Positions 43,133 to 52,321 of a DNA stretch of 64,000 bases are shown one piece after another; the first letter of the stretch is position 1, and every line of letters begins with the position of its first letter. The stretch lies in the NCBI RefSeq assembly GCF_006864135.1, contig NZ_SADV01000003.1, positions 186,001 through 250,000 on the forward strand, read 5' to 3'. A model generated the notes under the pieces. It was not told the DNA's origin. It saw only the letters and a program-made list of their open reading frames with translations, and did no database searches. The DNA comes from Lysinibacillus sphaericus. Its GTDB lineage: Bacteria > Bacillota > Bacilli > Bacillales_A > Planococcaceae. The position numbers and the translations under genes are program-made.

Positions 43133-44839
43133 TTGAAAAACTTATCGATTAAAAAGAAAATTCTAACGCTTATTACGTCCGCTGTCATATTTTTGCTATT
43201 TATTTCTGGTGGCGGTTTTTATTACACGAACGATATGGCAAAAAAATCTAGTGAAATGTACGACGAATCACTTTTGCCAATTCAATATATAGGTCAAGCT
43301 CAAACTGATATTCGTGCGATGGATTCTTTCGTTTTAGAACTCATGATTACAACGGATGCAAATGATAATGCTGAGCTAAAGACAATGATCTCCGAGAGAG
43401 CTGAAAGTGTTAAAGACTCAATCATGAAATTTGAAACCATTTACAAAGGAAATGAAGATGAACAAAAAATGTTAAAATCTCTTAAATCCAATGTTGATAG
43501 TTATTTTAGCACTATGGCAGATGTTATTGATTTGGCTAGTCAGAACCGAAACGCAGAAGCCTATTCTATTTACACCACAATTTTAGATGATTTTGCTGAG
43601 AATATGGCAAGTGATGCACGCGATCTTATGACTCAAGGTTCTGAAGATGCCAATCAACTGAATGAAGAAAATAAACAAAGTCTATTCACTACTATACTTA
43701 TTGCTTCCATTCTCTCTGTTGTAGCCATTAGTTTCTTTATTACATTGGCAACATGGATTGCACGCTTAATTGTGAATCCAGTTAAAGAGTTACAGGCAAA
43801 TATGTTAAAGGCAGGCAACGGTGATTTGACTGTCCAAGGTACATATTCATCCAAAGATGAAATCGGTCAATTAACACAATCATTTAACACGATGATTAAT
43901 AATATTCGTAATACAGTAATAAAAGTGACTGAAACTGCTAATCATGTAGCCTCAGCATCTGAAGAGTTAAATGTTAATGCAGCAGAAACTACAAAAGCAA
44001 CAGAGATGGTTGCAAATACGATGGAAACTATCGCTCATGGATCAGTAGAGCAACTGAATAGTGTTTCCAACACAGTCAATACCGTTAATGAGCTTTCGAC
44101 TGGTGTTCAACAAGTGGCTGGAAATGCTCAAGCTGTAAGCGAACTTTCTGGGGATTCTTTATCCCTAGTGATAAATGGTATGAATGCTGCGAATCAAATG
44201 AATCAACAAATGATAGACATCACAGAACAAGTAAAAGGCTTATCCGACGTTGTCGACTTGTTAGGAAAACGTTCTAATGAAATCGGTCAAATTATTGATT
44301 CGATTACAGCAATTGCTGAACAAACAAATCTCCTTGCCCTGAACGCCGCGATCGAAGCCGCACGTGCTGGCGAGCATGGGAAGGGCTTTGCCGTCGTTGC
44401 AGATGAGGTTAGAAAATTAGCAGAACAGTCTGCTGTTTCTTCAAACCAAATTGAAGTGTTGATTTCAGAGACACAGAAAGATACTCAAATGGCTGTTGAA
44501 TCAATGAACTTAGTAACAGCGGGAGTTAATGAAGGAATTAAAACAACAGAAAATACACGTACTACTTTCGCTTCAATTCAAGGTGCCATTCAAAGTGTTA
44601 CGAAGCAGGTAGAAGAAGTATCTGCAGCAGTCGAACAAATGGCAGCAGGCACCGAAGAAATTGTCGGTAGTGTGAATACGATCCACTCCATAACTAAATC
44701 TAACGCAGCAGGCACAGAAAGTATTTCTGCTACGACTGAAGAACAAACGGCATCAATGGAGGAAATTTCATCATCTGCTTATGCACTTGCAAACTTGGCA
44801 GAAGAGTTAAGGGATTTGGCAGCTCAATTCCGTGTATAA
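43133..44839 (+). CDS. Methyl-accepting chemotaxis protein
   Basis: 568 residues, TTG start seven bases after GGAGGG. Membrane helix 1 (~10-30), a ~155-residue extracellular four-helix-bundle sensor (4HB_MCP type, [20 protein letters not shown]), helix 2 (~186-210), HAMP (~211-265), then the cytoplasmic signalling coiled coil. The hairpin tip is canonical ([20 protein letters not shown] then [19 protein letters not shown]). It signals to CheA/CheW. There is no C-terminal receptor-binding pentapeptide. The ligand is unknown. Monocistronic. Confidence 0.95.
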   Translation: MKNLSIKKKILTLITSAVIFLLFISGGGFYYTNDMAKKSSEMYDESLLPIQYIGQAQTDIRAMDSFVLELMITTDANDNAELKTMISERAESVKDSIMKFETIYKGNEDEQKMLKSLKSNVDSYFSTMADVIDLASQNRNAEAYSIYTTILDDFAENMASDARDLMTQGSEDANQLNEENKQSLFTTILIASILSVVAISFFITLATWIARLIVNPVKELQANMLKAGNGDLTVQGTYSSKDEIGQLTQSFNTMINNIRNTVIKVTETANHVASASEELNVNAAETTKATEMVANTMETIAHGSVEQLNSVSNTVNTVNELSTGVQQVAGNAQAVSELSGDSLSLVINGMNAANQMNQQMIDITEQVKGLSDVVDLLGKRSNEIGQIIDSITAIAEQTNLLALNAAIEAARAGEHGKGFAVVADEVRKLAEQSAVSSNQIEVLISETQKDTQMAVESMNLVTAGVNEGIKTTENTRTTFASIQGAIQSVTKQVEEVSAAVEQMAAGTEEIVGSVNTIHSITKSNAAGTESISATTEEQTASMEEISSSAYALANLAEELRDLAAQFRV

Positions 44840-44921
44840 TCTCATAAACGGAGACAGCATCACTCTTAACATTTAAGTGTAACTTTGTACATTTTTTAAG
44901 GAATAACAACATCAGTCATAT

Positions 44922-44966
44922 AAAAAGAAGCGGCAAGATTATTTTTTGATCTAAACCGCTTCTTCT
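44922..44966 (-). terminator. Terminator of the 45-46 kb minus-strand locus
   Basis: AAGAAGCGG (44925-44933) pairs with CCGCTTCTT (44956-44964), with a U-rich minus-strand tail. Confidence 0.75.
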
Positions 44967-44972
44967 ATTATA

Positions 44973-45173
44973 TTAAGCCAGTCCTATATACCAATTAAAT
45001 AAATCGTTAAATTTTGAATCACTCTCTAATTCTGGATGCATATCTATGTAAAAGGTAAAAGCTTTTAAGTATGAAGGAATAGCTTTCTCAATTACTACAT
45101 TTATTGGTAAATCTAATAAAAAATAATAACCTTGCACTCTTAATAGCATACAGTCCTTCTCATCAATAAACAT
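44973..45173 (-). CDS. Hypothetical protein downstream of the broken 45-46 kb gene
   Basis: 66 residues from the ATG at 45173, which has AAGAGGAAA upstream. The same frame is open further upstream (IKFRLSQEEIENMFIDEKD) back to the stop codon of the preceding gene, in phase with it. It is therefore either a separate gene with a non-standard start or the tail of a longer protein cut by a TAA. Rich in aromatic and acidic residues, without membrane segment. The family is unknown. Confidence 0.45.
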   Translation of the reverse strand: MFIDEKDCMLLRVQGYYFLLDLPINVVIEKAIPSYLKAFTFYIDMHPELESDSKFNDLFNWYIGLA

Positions 45174-45215
45174 ATTCTCTATTTCCTCTTGTGATAATCT
45201 AAATTTAATTGAAGG

Positions 45216-46404
45216 TTAACTTTGAGAGGCATAAGCTTCAATTTTAATACCATTATAATTATTTGTATTACCGTTAATGTCTAACTCTATTTCAATAATT
45301 TTCTTTATACAGTTTATCAAGAAATCACCGCTCATATAATTAACATACGAATAAAGAGACTTTTTATCATATAAAAGTTTTAGCATATTTGAAATATTCC
45401 TAGCTTGACGCTCTTTTCTTTCTAAAATTGACTTATGATCTCTAAAATCACTTTTAATTTTTAGTATTTCATCTTCATCCACTGTTTTAGTTAACTTATC
45501 CTTTAGTTCTCCTATTTTTTCACTTAAAAACTGTATTATTTCAAATTCTATTAAATATACAGGCAATTTGCCTTCTCTTAAAATATCATTTGCTTTATCT
45601 ACTAATAAGAAAAGCTCTGTATCACTTGTTATTAATTCCTTTTCGTTTTTAATTCTGATAATTAACTCTTCCGCTTTCTCTTCAACATTTTGCACTAACA
45701 TTAATGAATTATTATCAGACCGAAATTCAACTTCTTCAAACATCATTTTTTGTTGATTCTTTATTTCATCTAAAATTTTGTTTTTTTTACACTATTTTTG
45801 ACTAATTGGTTTACTTTTTCATTAGTATCACTTAATAATTGAGCTGTAAACATTTTACAAATCTCTTCAGTAAGTTTGATTTCAAGAATAAATTCACTTT
45901 TTGTATATGTATATATGTTACTTTTAATTTTATTTATGTATATTTCTGAAGGAATATCATAAGATAAGGCTATTTCTATTAACTCCTTTTCAACATCTTC
46001 TTTATTAGAAATAGTTCCGTTAGGGTTAATCATTCTAGATAAGTCATGAAATACTAATTCTAAATCTAATGTCGAATCTAGTGATTTTTCAATACTATCT
46101 ATTTTTTATCAATCTCATTATTAAATTCTTTTAAACGATTTATAAGCCACACTTCTTGTGTTGCTTCTATTTCAGTTATTGTAATAACTTCTATGTTTAC
46201 TCTCTTTAAAGCCTTAAAAAAAGCCCTATTGATTCCTTTTTCTAAATCATTATTTAAATACCTTTTTTCTACTTCATTTTTATTTAGAAATTTATTTAAT
46301 GCATTATCACAAACTTTCCCAAGTGGTTCCTCTATAACCTTTTTCTCAATGAAAGAACCAATTGCTGCTTCTACCATTCCTGTCACTACTGTTAACCCTA
46401 TCAT
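45216..46404 (-). pseudogene. ~396-residue protein of unknown function, broken by two frameshifts
   Basis: Three frames join into one protein: MIGLTVVTGMVEAAIGSFIE ... NNEIDKK (46404-46099), DSIEKSLDSTLDLELVFHDL ... KNSVKK (to 45770), and KILDEIKNQQKMMFEEVEFR ... AYASQS-stop (45216). Each junction needs one extra A: in the A6 run (T6 at 46102-46107) and in the A8 run (T8 at 45781-45788). A hydrophobic Gly-rich N-terminus is followed by long acidic helices. No family is recognised. It is next to an HNH restriction-like gene, so a defence role is possible but unproven. Confidence 0.6.
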
Positions 46405-46558
46405 CTAATTCCTCCTACACTTTTAACTAAGATATACTATTTTGAGTTCATCAAATCACATTGGATATTTCAAATATCTTTTAAAAATTAGAAATTAAAA
46501 AGCACTAAACTAACACTAAATAACATTTCTTAAAATATATGCAAACTAAATTCAGGAC

Positions 46559-47480
46559 TTAGGCTAAATAAAAGAAAGTATGGATTGCCAAGGAAAGCCT
46601 TCCTCGATTTCTAAGTAACGATTTATTAAAAATTGCATAATCTAATTCATCAATTCGTTCAGAGATATGTATCTTGCCTGTACCATCAAATGCAATATAG
46701 CCTTTGTCATATAATGCATCGTGATTACAACATAGCAACAAAGCATTAAAAGCATCTAATCTTTCTTCATTTGTGCTATCCTTCCACGGCTTGAAATGAC
46801 TTACTCTAAGCATTGCAGGTAAATCAATTCCACAACCACAAAATGTACATTGATGATTCCATAATGGAGGCTAACGCCTCTTTATATTTTTGCTGAACTT
46901 TACGAATTTTCACTTTTGCTTCCGCGTCTGTCTCAACTAATATTGGTACAAGTTTATTGCTTTCTCTACTTACAACAGAGCCAATTGCAAACTCTAATTG
47001 CTCCTGATTTTCTTCATAGATATTCAAATCACTAATCAATTCTAATAACTTAATTGCGAGCGTTTCATTACATGGGTATAAATAACCTTGATTGCCATTT
47101 CCATCTTGCTGGAAAGGAGAATACTTTATGGGTAGAAGCGGTAAAATCGCATCAAAATTTGCTTTTATATTTAGCGGTATGTCTAACTCATGATATTCTA
47201 AATCTATTAAATAACCTACATTTTCCCATTGTAAATAACTTTGCATCTCACCAGGTTTTGAAGCTTCATAATAATTAGACTGTGCGATACTTACAGCAAC
47301 TAACTCTCCACGTACATAATGAAATACACAATCCCCTTTTAATATTTCTTTCATTCGATTCCATGAGGCGGTACTTTACCTGATTTATCCTAACAAGGCA
47401 CCTCTTTGGACAAAGCATATCTAAAGAGGGAAATTTCGCAACTTTTTTATAAACATCATGGCTTTGTTTCAAAGCCATGA
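46559..47480 (-). pseudogene. McrA-like HNH restriction endonuclease, multiply frameshifted
   Basis: Pieces in order: a decayed N-terminus (KSGKVPPHGIE), then from 47354 KEILKGDCVFHYVRGELVAV with QWENVGYLIDLEYHELDIPL, an EVE/PUA-like base-binding domain, a helical linker, and in a shifted frame NHQCTFCGCGIDLPAMLRVS then HFKPWKDSTNEERLDAFNAL, LLCCNHDALYDKGYIAFDGT: an HNH nuclease with zinc Cys pairs and a catalytic His. Breaks lie near 47370 (one missing G) and 46862. Intact relatives cut DNA with modified bases. This copy looks inactive unless the breaks are sequencing errors. Confidence 0.7.
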
Positions 47481-47701
47481 ATGACTAAGTACACATCTTT
47501 TCGTACAACGAACAGTGAAACAGAGAGTGCAGCTATTCTATTTTGGGGTAATAAGCTCGCTGGTCCCTCCTTATAGAAAAAATATTTTTGTGACTAATTT
47601 AACACTTACCTTTATGTAAGTACCTGTATTAAAAGTGCATACTTACATATTTGCAGTGTGCGCGTTATTATCAAGATATAAATCTTAAGGAGGACAAATC
47701 T

Positions 47702-48229
47702 TTGAAAACTCTTATTATTGTCACACATCCAAGCTTAGACACATCAGTTATTAATAAAAGCTGGGTAGAAGAACTGGAGAAATATCCAGAAAAATACACC
47801 ATCCATGAATTATATAAAGTATACCCTGATGGAAACATAGACGTGGAAAAAGAACAGAAGTTGGTTGAATCTCATGGGAGTCTTGTTTTTCAGTTCCCAG
47901 TATATTGGTTTAATTGTCCACCTCTATTAAAAAAATGGATGGACGATGTTTTAACTTATGGATGGGCCTATGGTTCAACAGGAGATAGCTTAAAAAATCG
48001 TAAAGTTGCTTTTGCTGTCTCTACTGGAATTAAAAACGAGGATTATGATGAAAACGGAAGGTATAAATATACGCTTGAAGAAATATTGGTTCCGTTTAAA
48101 GCTACAGCTCTATATTGCGAAGCAGATTATCGTTCGTTCTTTGCTTTTTATGGAGCAGAATATAACCCTTCTACAAGTGAAGTAGAAAAAAGTGTCCAAG
48201 ACTATTTCAATTTTGTCGAAAACATATAA
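47702..48229 (+). CDS. NAD(P)H-dependent quinone reductase, flavodoxin fold
   Basis: About 175 residues from TTG at 47702, seven bases after AGGAGG; an upstream frame lacks a ribosome site. The FMN-binding strand-loop (TLIIVTHPSLDTSVINKSW), QFPVYWFNCPPLLKKWMDDV and LTYGWAYG are the hallmarks of the KefF/MdaB/YwrO reductases, which reduce quinones with two electrons in the cytosol. It converges on an HxlR regulator gene with a shared terminator; such pairs usually belong to a quinone/electrophile stress response. Confidence 0.9.
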   Translation: MKTLIIVTHPSLDTSVINKSWVEELEKYPEKYTIHELYKVYPDGNIDVEKEQKLVESHGSLVFQFPVYWFNCPPLLKKWMDDVLTYGWAYGSTGDSLKNRKVAFAVSTGIKNEDYDENGRYKYTLEEILVPFKATALYCEADYRSFFAFYGAEYNPSTSEVEKSVQDYFNFVENI

Positions 48230-48250
48230 TAATAGCAATAGTAAAGTTAT

Positions 48251-48291
48251 AAAAAAGAAGTATTTCTTGAACAAAGAAATACTTCTTTTTT
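48251..48291. terminator. Bidirectional terminator between reductase and HxlR gene
   Basis: AAGAAGTATTTCTT and AAGAAATACTTCTT pair perfectly around a short loop, flanked by A and T runs. Confidence 0.9.
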
Positions 48292-48301
48292 ATGGATATA
48301 C

Positions 48302-48661
48302 CTACTTCTGTACTGCCTCAAAATCTGCCGAGTTATTTTTCTCTCCCCATTCACACATCATATCTAACAAGGGAATAAGGGAACAACCACGTTCAGATAA
48401 TGAATATTCAACTTTTGGAGGTATTTGTGGGAATTCCTTACGTATGATAAGACCATCTGCCTCAAGCTCTTTTAACATAACGCTTAACGTTTTAAAGGAA
48501 ATGGTACCAATACATCGCTTCAATTCATTATGTCGCAAGACCTTATTTTCGGCCAGCCAATACATAATGATCATTTTATATTTACCGCCTATTAAGGACA
48601 ACGTATATCCAAAACCAGTATTTTTTAGTTCTACGCCAGTCGGAACACAGGTCTCGCGCAC
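48302..48661 (-). CDS. HxlR-family regulator with an N-terminal cysteine
   Basis: 119 residues from GTG at 48661 (nine bases after AAAGGAGA; a GTG three codons earlier sits too close to that site). Winged-helix HxlR domain: LIGGKYKMIIMYWLAENKVL, HNELKRCIGTISFKTLSVML, KELEADGLIIRKEFPQIPPK, VEYSLSERG. Cys5 (RETCVPTG) lies where YodB-type HxlR repressors carry their redox-sensing Cys; Cys residues also lie in the HTH (KRCIG) and C-terminus (DMMCEW). Probably an electrophile or quinone-sensing repressor. Confidence 0.88.
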   Translation of the reverse strand: MRETCVPTGVELKNTGFGYTLSLIGGKYKMIIMYWLAENKVLRHNELKRCIGTISFKTLSVMLKELEADGLIIRKEFPQIPPKVEYSLSERGCSLIPLLDMMCEWGEKNNSADFEAVQK

Positions 48662-48978
48662 AAGTTTCACTCTCCTTTAGGTAAGTATATAAAAAGGCTT
48701 CTTTACAATAGATTATTATGTAATCCTATAGCAAGGATGTAAAGCAAAATCAATATAAAATTTTGCTTTATCTTTTTTTTGAATAAATAAATCCTATGAG
48801 TATGTGACATTATGTTTTCTAATATCCATTAAAATCAGTCCTTTCTATATCCTTATAAAAGTTTAGCTTAGAATTCTAATAGAAAATAATATTTTCAGGA
48901 ATCCCTAAATTAAATTTCGGAAAACGAATAGTTAAACATCTCTCCCAAAATCAATTAAAAATTTAAGAACTTTAAAAT

Positions 48979-49269
48979 CTATTTTTATGTAATTTCTCTC
49001 TTATTACCATCATCGAATTACGAATTTCATTTATTTCACTATCAGTTAGTCCATTAAACAATTGAATTATTGGACATCTGACTGAATATTAATTTGATCC
49101 AGCAGTTCCTCTCCTTTTTTTGTCAAAAAGAGAAGGCTTTTTCTACTGTCGATAAACTGTACCCTATAAGATAGACACTTAGACGAAAAGATTTCAAAAT
49201 GAGTAATACTACGCACACTCTTAATTTCTTTATTATCGACTTCTAATTCCGTAAAGTTTTGATTTCATT
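48979..49269 (-). pseudogene. Decayed winged-helix (MarR-like) regulator
   Basis: The minus strand reads HFEIFSSKCLSYRVQFIDSR, KSLLFLTKKGEELLDQINIQ, then in a shifted frame IIQLFNGLTDSEINEIRNSM, MVIREKLHKN-stop. The DSRKSLLFLTKKGEELL block is the MarR wing and LTDSEINEIRNSM its C-terminal dimer helix. No N-terminus is left. It is flanked by two 21-bp repeat units at 49276-49318. Confidence 0.45.
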
Positions 49270-49275
49270 AATAGC

Positions 49276-49318
49276 CACATCTGCCTTTCCGTCGCTCTAC
49301 CCTGTCTTTCTGTCGATC
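49276..49318. repeat. Two 21-bp repeat units
   Basis: CCTTTCCGTCGCTCTACC and TCTTTCTGTCGATCCATT are adjacent units matching the CTTTCYGTCGCTCTG type seen at 34930-35127. Confidence 0.5.
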
Positions 49319-49336
49319 CATTTCGAATTAATTAAA

Positions 49337-49373
49337 CAAAAAAAGGAATGCACGCAATTTGTGCATTCCCCCC
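49337..49373 (-). terminator. Terminator of the phosphate transport operon
   Basis: GGAATGCAC and GTGCATTCC pair (about 49344-49370), followed by seven U on the minus strand. Confidence 0.88.
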
Positions 49374-49379
49374 ACTATG

Positions 49380-50396
49380 TTAGAAAAATAAACTTAATAT
49401 GAAATAAATAGCTGCCGCCATGACTGCGGAAATTGGCATGGTGATTACCCATGTTGTCACGATTTTTCGTGCCATGCCCCATTTAACACCTCTTACACGG
49501 TGTGCTGTTCCTACTCCCATAATAGATGAAGAAATAACATGTGTTGTAGAAACTGGTAAATGAATTAATGTTGCACCGAAGATAATGGATGCAGAAGCAA
49601 GGTCTGCTGCAACCCCGTTTACTGGACGGATTTTCATAATCTTGCCACCGACTGTTTTGATGATTTTATAACCACCTACAGATGTACCAAGACCCATTGC
49701 ACATGCTGCTGCAAAACGTACCCAGAAAGGAATGTCATCTGTGTGATGCAAGCCTCCTGCGATTAAAGCGAGCGTAATAATCCCCATCGCCTTTTGCGCA
49801 TCGTTTGTACCGTGAGTAAATGATTGTAAAGCTGCTGTACCAATTTGCATTGTCCGGAAGCCTTTATTCGTTCGATATAAATTCATATCCTTAAATAGTA
49901 CTTTGAATAAAGACATCATTAAGAAACCAGCTGCAAACGCAAGTAATGGTGAGAAAATAAGCGCTTGAATGATTTTTATAAAGCCACTGTAGTTCAAGGC
50001 ATTAAAGCCGGCTGCCGCGATTGCAGCACCTGCCACAGAACCGATCAATGTATGCGATGAACTAGATGGAATTCCAAAGTACCACGTTACTAAATTCCAT
50101 GTGATCGCTGATAATAATGCCGCTAAAATAACGACAGAACCTGTAGTATCTCCAGTAAAAGTATTTAAGCTGAACGGGTCAACAATATCCTTTGTTAATG
50201 CTTTTGCTACCCCAACGAATGTTATAGCTCCGATGAAGTTCATAATCGCAGCCATATAGATTGCTGTACGTGGCTTTAAAGCCCTTGTTGATACAGAAGT
50301 TGCGATCGCGTTGGCTGTATCATGGAAGCCGTTAATAAAATCGAACACAAGCGCGAATATAACGACTAATATTGTTATCAGTAATATCGTATCCAT
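49380..50396 (-). CDS. pit: Low-affinity inorganic phosphate transporter (PiT)
   Basis: 338 residues and ~10 membrane helices. The duplicated PiT signature is clear: FDFINGFHDTANAIATSVST (residues ~14-33) and SFTHGTNDAQKAMGIITLAL (~195-214), plus GIPSSSSHTLIGSVAG and PVSTTHVISSSIMGVG. It imports phosphate, or metal-phosphate, with protons or sodium across the membrane. It lies 15 bp after the DUF47 gene; the two form the usual DUF47-pit operon. Confidence 0.96.
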   Translation of the reverse strand: MDTILLITILVVIFALVFDFINGFHDTANAIATSVSTRALKPRTAIYMAAIMNFIGAITFVGVAKALTKDIVDPFSLNTFTGDTTGSVVILAALLSAITWNLVTWYFGIPSSSSHTLIGSVAGAAIAAAGFNALNYSGFIKIIQALIFSPLLAFAAGFLMMSLFKVLFKDMNLYRTNKGFRTMQIGTAALQSFTHGTNDAQKAMGIITLALIAGGLHHTDDIPFWVRFAAACAMGLGTSVGGYKIIKTVGGKIMKIRPVNGVAADLASASIIFGATLIHLPVSTTHVISSSIMGVGTAHRVRGVKWGMARKIVTTWVITMPISAVMAAAIYFILSLFF

Positions 50397-50411
50397 TTCG
50401 TACTCTCCATC

Positions 50412-51032
50412 TTACGCGTTACGCATAATTATTGTTTCAATTGTATTAGCTACAGTTTGACAGTAGTCTGCAATATCTTCAAATTGTTCATAGATACTCT
50501 TGAATACCATGAGGCGCATCGGGTCTTTTTCTTGAATAAATAATTGCTTCATTGATGAGCGGAAAATTTCATCACATTCACGCTCATAGTCCTTAATTTG
50601 AATAGCATGTTTACGCATTTCAACAAGCTTTTTACTATTTAATAGCTCCATTGCTTGGACCATTTCATCTGTACTTTTCGCAATATATGTTAAGAATTGG
50701 CGCATCGGGTCTGTAACTTCTGTTAAATTGTACATGTCAAAATGAGCAATACAGCCTTCCATTCCATCAATAACATCATCTAACTTATTGGCAAGTGATA
50801 AAATATCTTCACGCTCGATTGGTGTCATAAATGATTTATTAAGCATGACGATAAGCTCGTGAATCAATTTATCTCCACTTGTTTCATATCGCTTCATTGT
50901 GTCTGCGATTTCTTTTAGTGAATCTATATTTTCAATACGTGCGTTATGAGCGTAATAAATACCTTCTTTAACGTTTTTAGAAATGTTTAATAATGCTTTG
51001 AAAAATGGATCTTGCTTGTTTGAGTTGAACAT
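50412..51032 (-). CDS. DUF47 / PhoU-like regulator of the Pit transporter
   Basis: 206 residues, all helical (start at the second ATG, 51032, six bases after AGGAGG). The PhoU-like pattern of acidic helices is present: KRYETSGDKLIHELIVMLNK, SFMTPIEREDILSLANKLDD, VIDGMEG. The FMTPIEREDI..LA..LDD..D motif is diagnostic of DUF47 proteins such as YkaA. Family members sit with Pit transporters and modulate phosphate uptake. First gene of the operon with pit. Confidence 0.93.
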   Translation of the reverse strand: MFNSNKQDPFFKALLNISKNVKEGIYYAHNARIENIDSLKEIADTMKRYETSGDKLIHELIVMLNKSFMTPIEREDILSLANKLDDVIDGMEGCIAHFDMYNLTEVTDPMRQFLTYIAKSTDEMVQAMELLNSKKLVEMRKHAIQIKDYERECDEIFRSSMKQLFIQEKDPMRLMVFKSIYEQFEDIADYCQTVANTIETIIMRNA

Positions 51033-51431
51033 CATGTTCCTCCTGTTGAATGAATATTGTCGATTTCTGCAATCATCATAACAAAACTTTCACATAGTTC
51101 TACAAATTTTTAAAGATAAAATAGTTGAATTTACAAAAATGTAATATAAAATTCGCCACAATTATTTTTAGGTATTTTTCCAAGTTGAAAACGTTGGAAA
51201 CTCGATAACAAAAAATATCAATTTTCCTTAAAAATCACCGTTTTTTCTTTTATTTTTATAAAAATACTTGAAAAAACAATTTTTTCTTCATTTTTTTCTT
51301 CGTTTTCAATGTTAAGGAATTGTAAACGATATTTACATGACGAAAGATAAACTCCATTGTCATTTATTACAATTCGCAGTACTGTTATAAGAAAAGTTTA
51401 TCTTACAAATAAGGATGTGAGTATCATACAA
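51033..51431. other. Divergent regulatory region between DUF47-pit and the TSUP gene
   Basis: Strongly AT-rich, without an ORF or a strong hairpin. It must hold the promoters of both divergent units; none matches consensus well enough to call. Confidence 0.4.
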
Positions 51432-52199
51432 ATGGACATCGATTTACTATCACTTGTTATCCTTTTAGTACTTGGCTTTATCGCATCCTTTTTAAATGCG
51501 ATTGTCGGTGGCGGAGGATTAATTTCGTTACCTGCGCTTTTGGCTGTTGGTTTACCCCCAAGTACAGCTATTGCGACAAACAAACTCGCCAATACAATTA
51601 GCAATGGGACTAGCATGTTAACTTTTTTACGAGCTGGTAAAGTTGATGTGAAAAAGAATAAAAAAATAATGCCTTTTATTTTTATTGGTTCATTCATTGG
51701 TGCATATACGGTGCATCTCGTATCTCCAACTATTTTAAAGCCTCTAATGCTTGTTATGCTCGTACTAGTAACAGCTTATACGGTTTTCAAAAAAGATTGG
51801 GGTCAAAAACCTGAAGAGCGATCATTAAGTACTCTTAAGAAAATAGCCTTCGTCGGCGTTTTTGCTGCTGTTGGCTTTTACGATGGTTTCTTCGGGCCTG
51901 GTACTGGTTCTTTTTTTATTTTCCTTTTATTAATGATGGGAAATGATTTCTTACAAGCAGCGGGAAATGCAAAAGCCTTTAATTTCACATCGAACTTAGC
52001 CGCGCTTGCTATGTTTTTACTATTAGGAAAGGTTAATTTTGTATACGGTCTACCTATGGGCTTCGTAATGATTTTCGGTGCGATAATGGGGTCAAAATTT
52101 GCGTTGAAACGTGGGACAAAAATGATGCGTATTATTTTTATCATCATGACTTGTACATTAATTGTCAAAAATGCATGGGATTATTTCATCACCCATTAA
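51432..52199 (+). CDS. TSUP-family sulfite/organosulfur exporter (TauE/SafE)
   Basis: About 255 residues (start at ATG 51432; GTG at 51417 is possible but too near its ribosome site). Eight membrane helices in two halves. The family motif LGFIASFLNAIVGGGGLISL (residues ~10-30) and its mirror YDGFFGPGTGSFFIFLLLM (~150-170) are intact, with PPSTAIATNKLANTISN. TSUP proteins export sulfite, sulfoacetate or related anions; the substrate here is unknown. An upstream in-frame extension is not supported. Confidence 0.9.
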   Translation: MDIDLLSLVILLVLGFIASFLNAIVGGGGLISLPALLAVGLPPSTAIATNKLANTISNGTSMLTFLRAGKVDVKKNKKIMPFIFIGSFIGAYTVHLVSPTILKPLMLVMLVLVTAYTVFKKDWGQKPEERSLSTLKKIAFVGVFAAVGFYDGFFGPGTGSFFIFLLLMMGNDFLQAAGNAKAFNFTSNLAALAMFLLLGKVNFVYGLPMGFVMIFGAIMGSKFALKRGTKMMRIIFIIMTCTLIVKNAWDYFITH

Positions 52200-52240
52200 G
52201 TAAAGTACTACCAATTTCATCAATGAAATTTATCAGCCGA

Positions 52241-52268
52241 TTGACAAAATTTATTAGCGTGCTATAAT
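52241..52268 (+). promoter_or_regulatory. Promoter of nhaC
   Basis: TTGACA (52241-52246), a 16-bp spacer and TATAAT (52263-52268): both hexamers are perfect sigma-A consensus. The flanks TTTATCAGCCGATT and TTTATTAGCG are 21 bp apart and resemble the TTTATCAGCGATT repeat units, so the promoter may have arisen from a two-unit array. Confidence 0.85.
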
Positions 52269-52321
52269 TCTTTTAAGCTTCACCGCGTTGAAGCGAAGAA
52301 GTAACAAGTAGGAGGATTAGC

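Noticed and set aside
48192-48680. 162-codon plus-strand frame
   Set aside because: It is antisense to the HxlR gene and runs through the bidirectional terminator.
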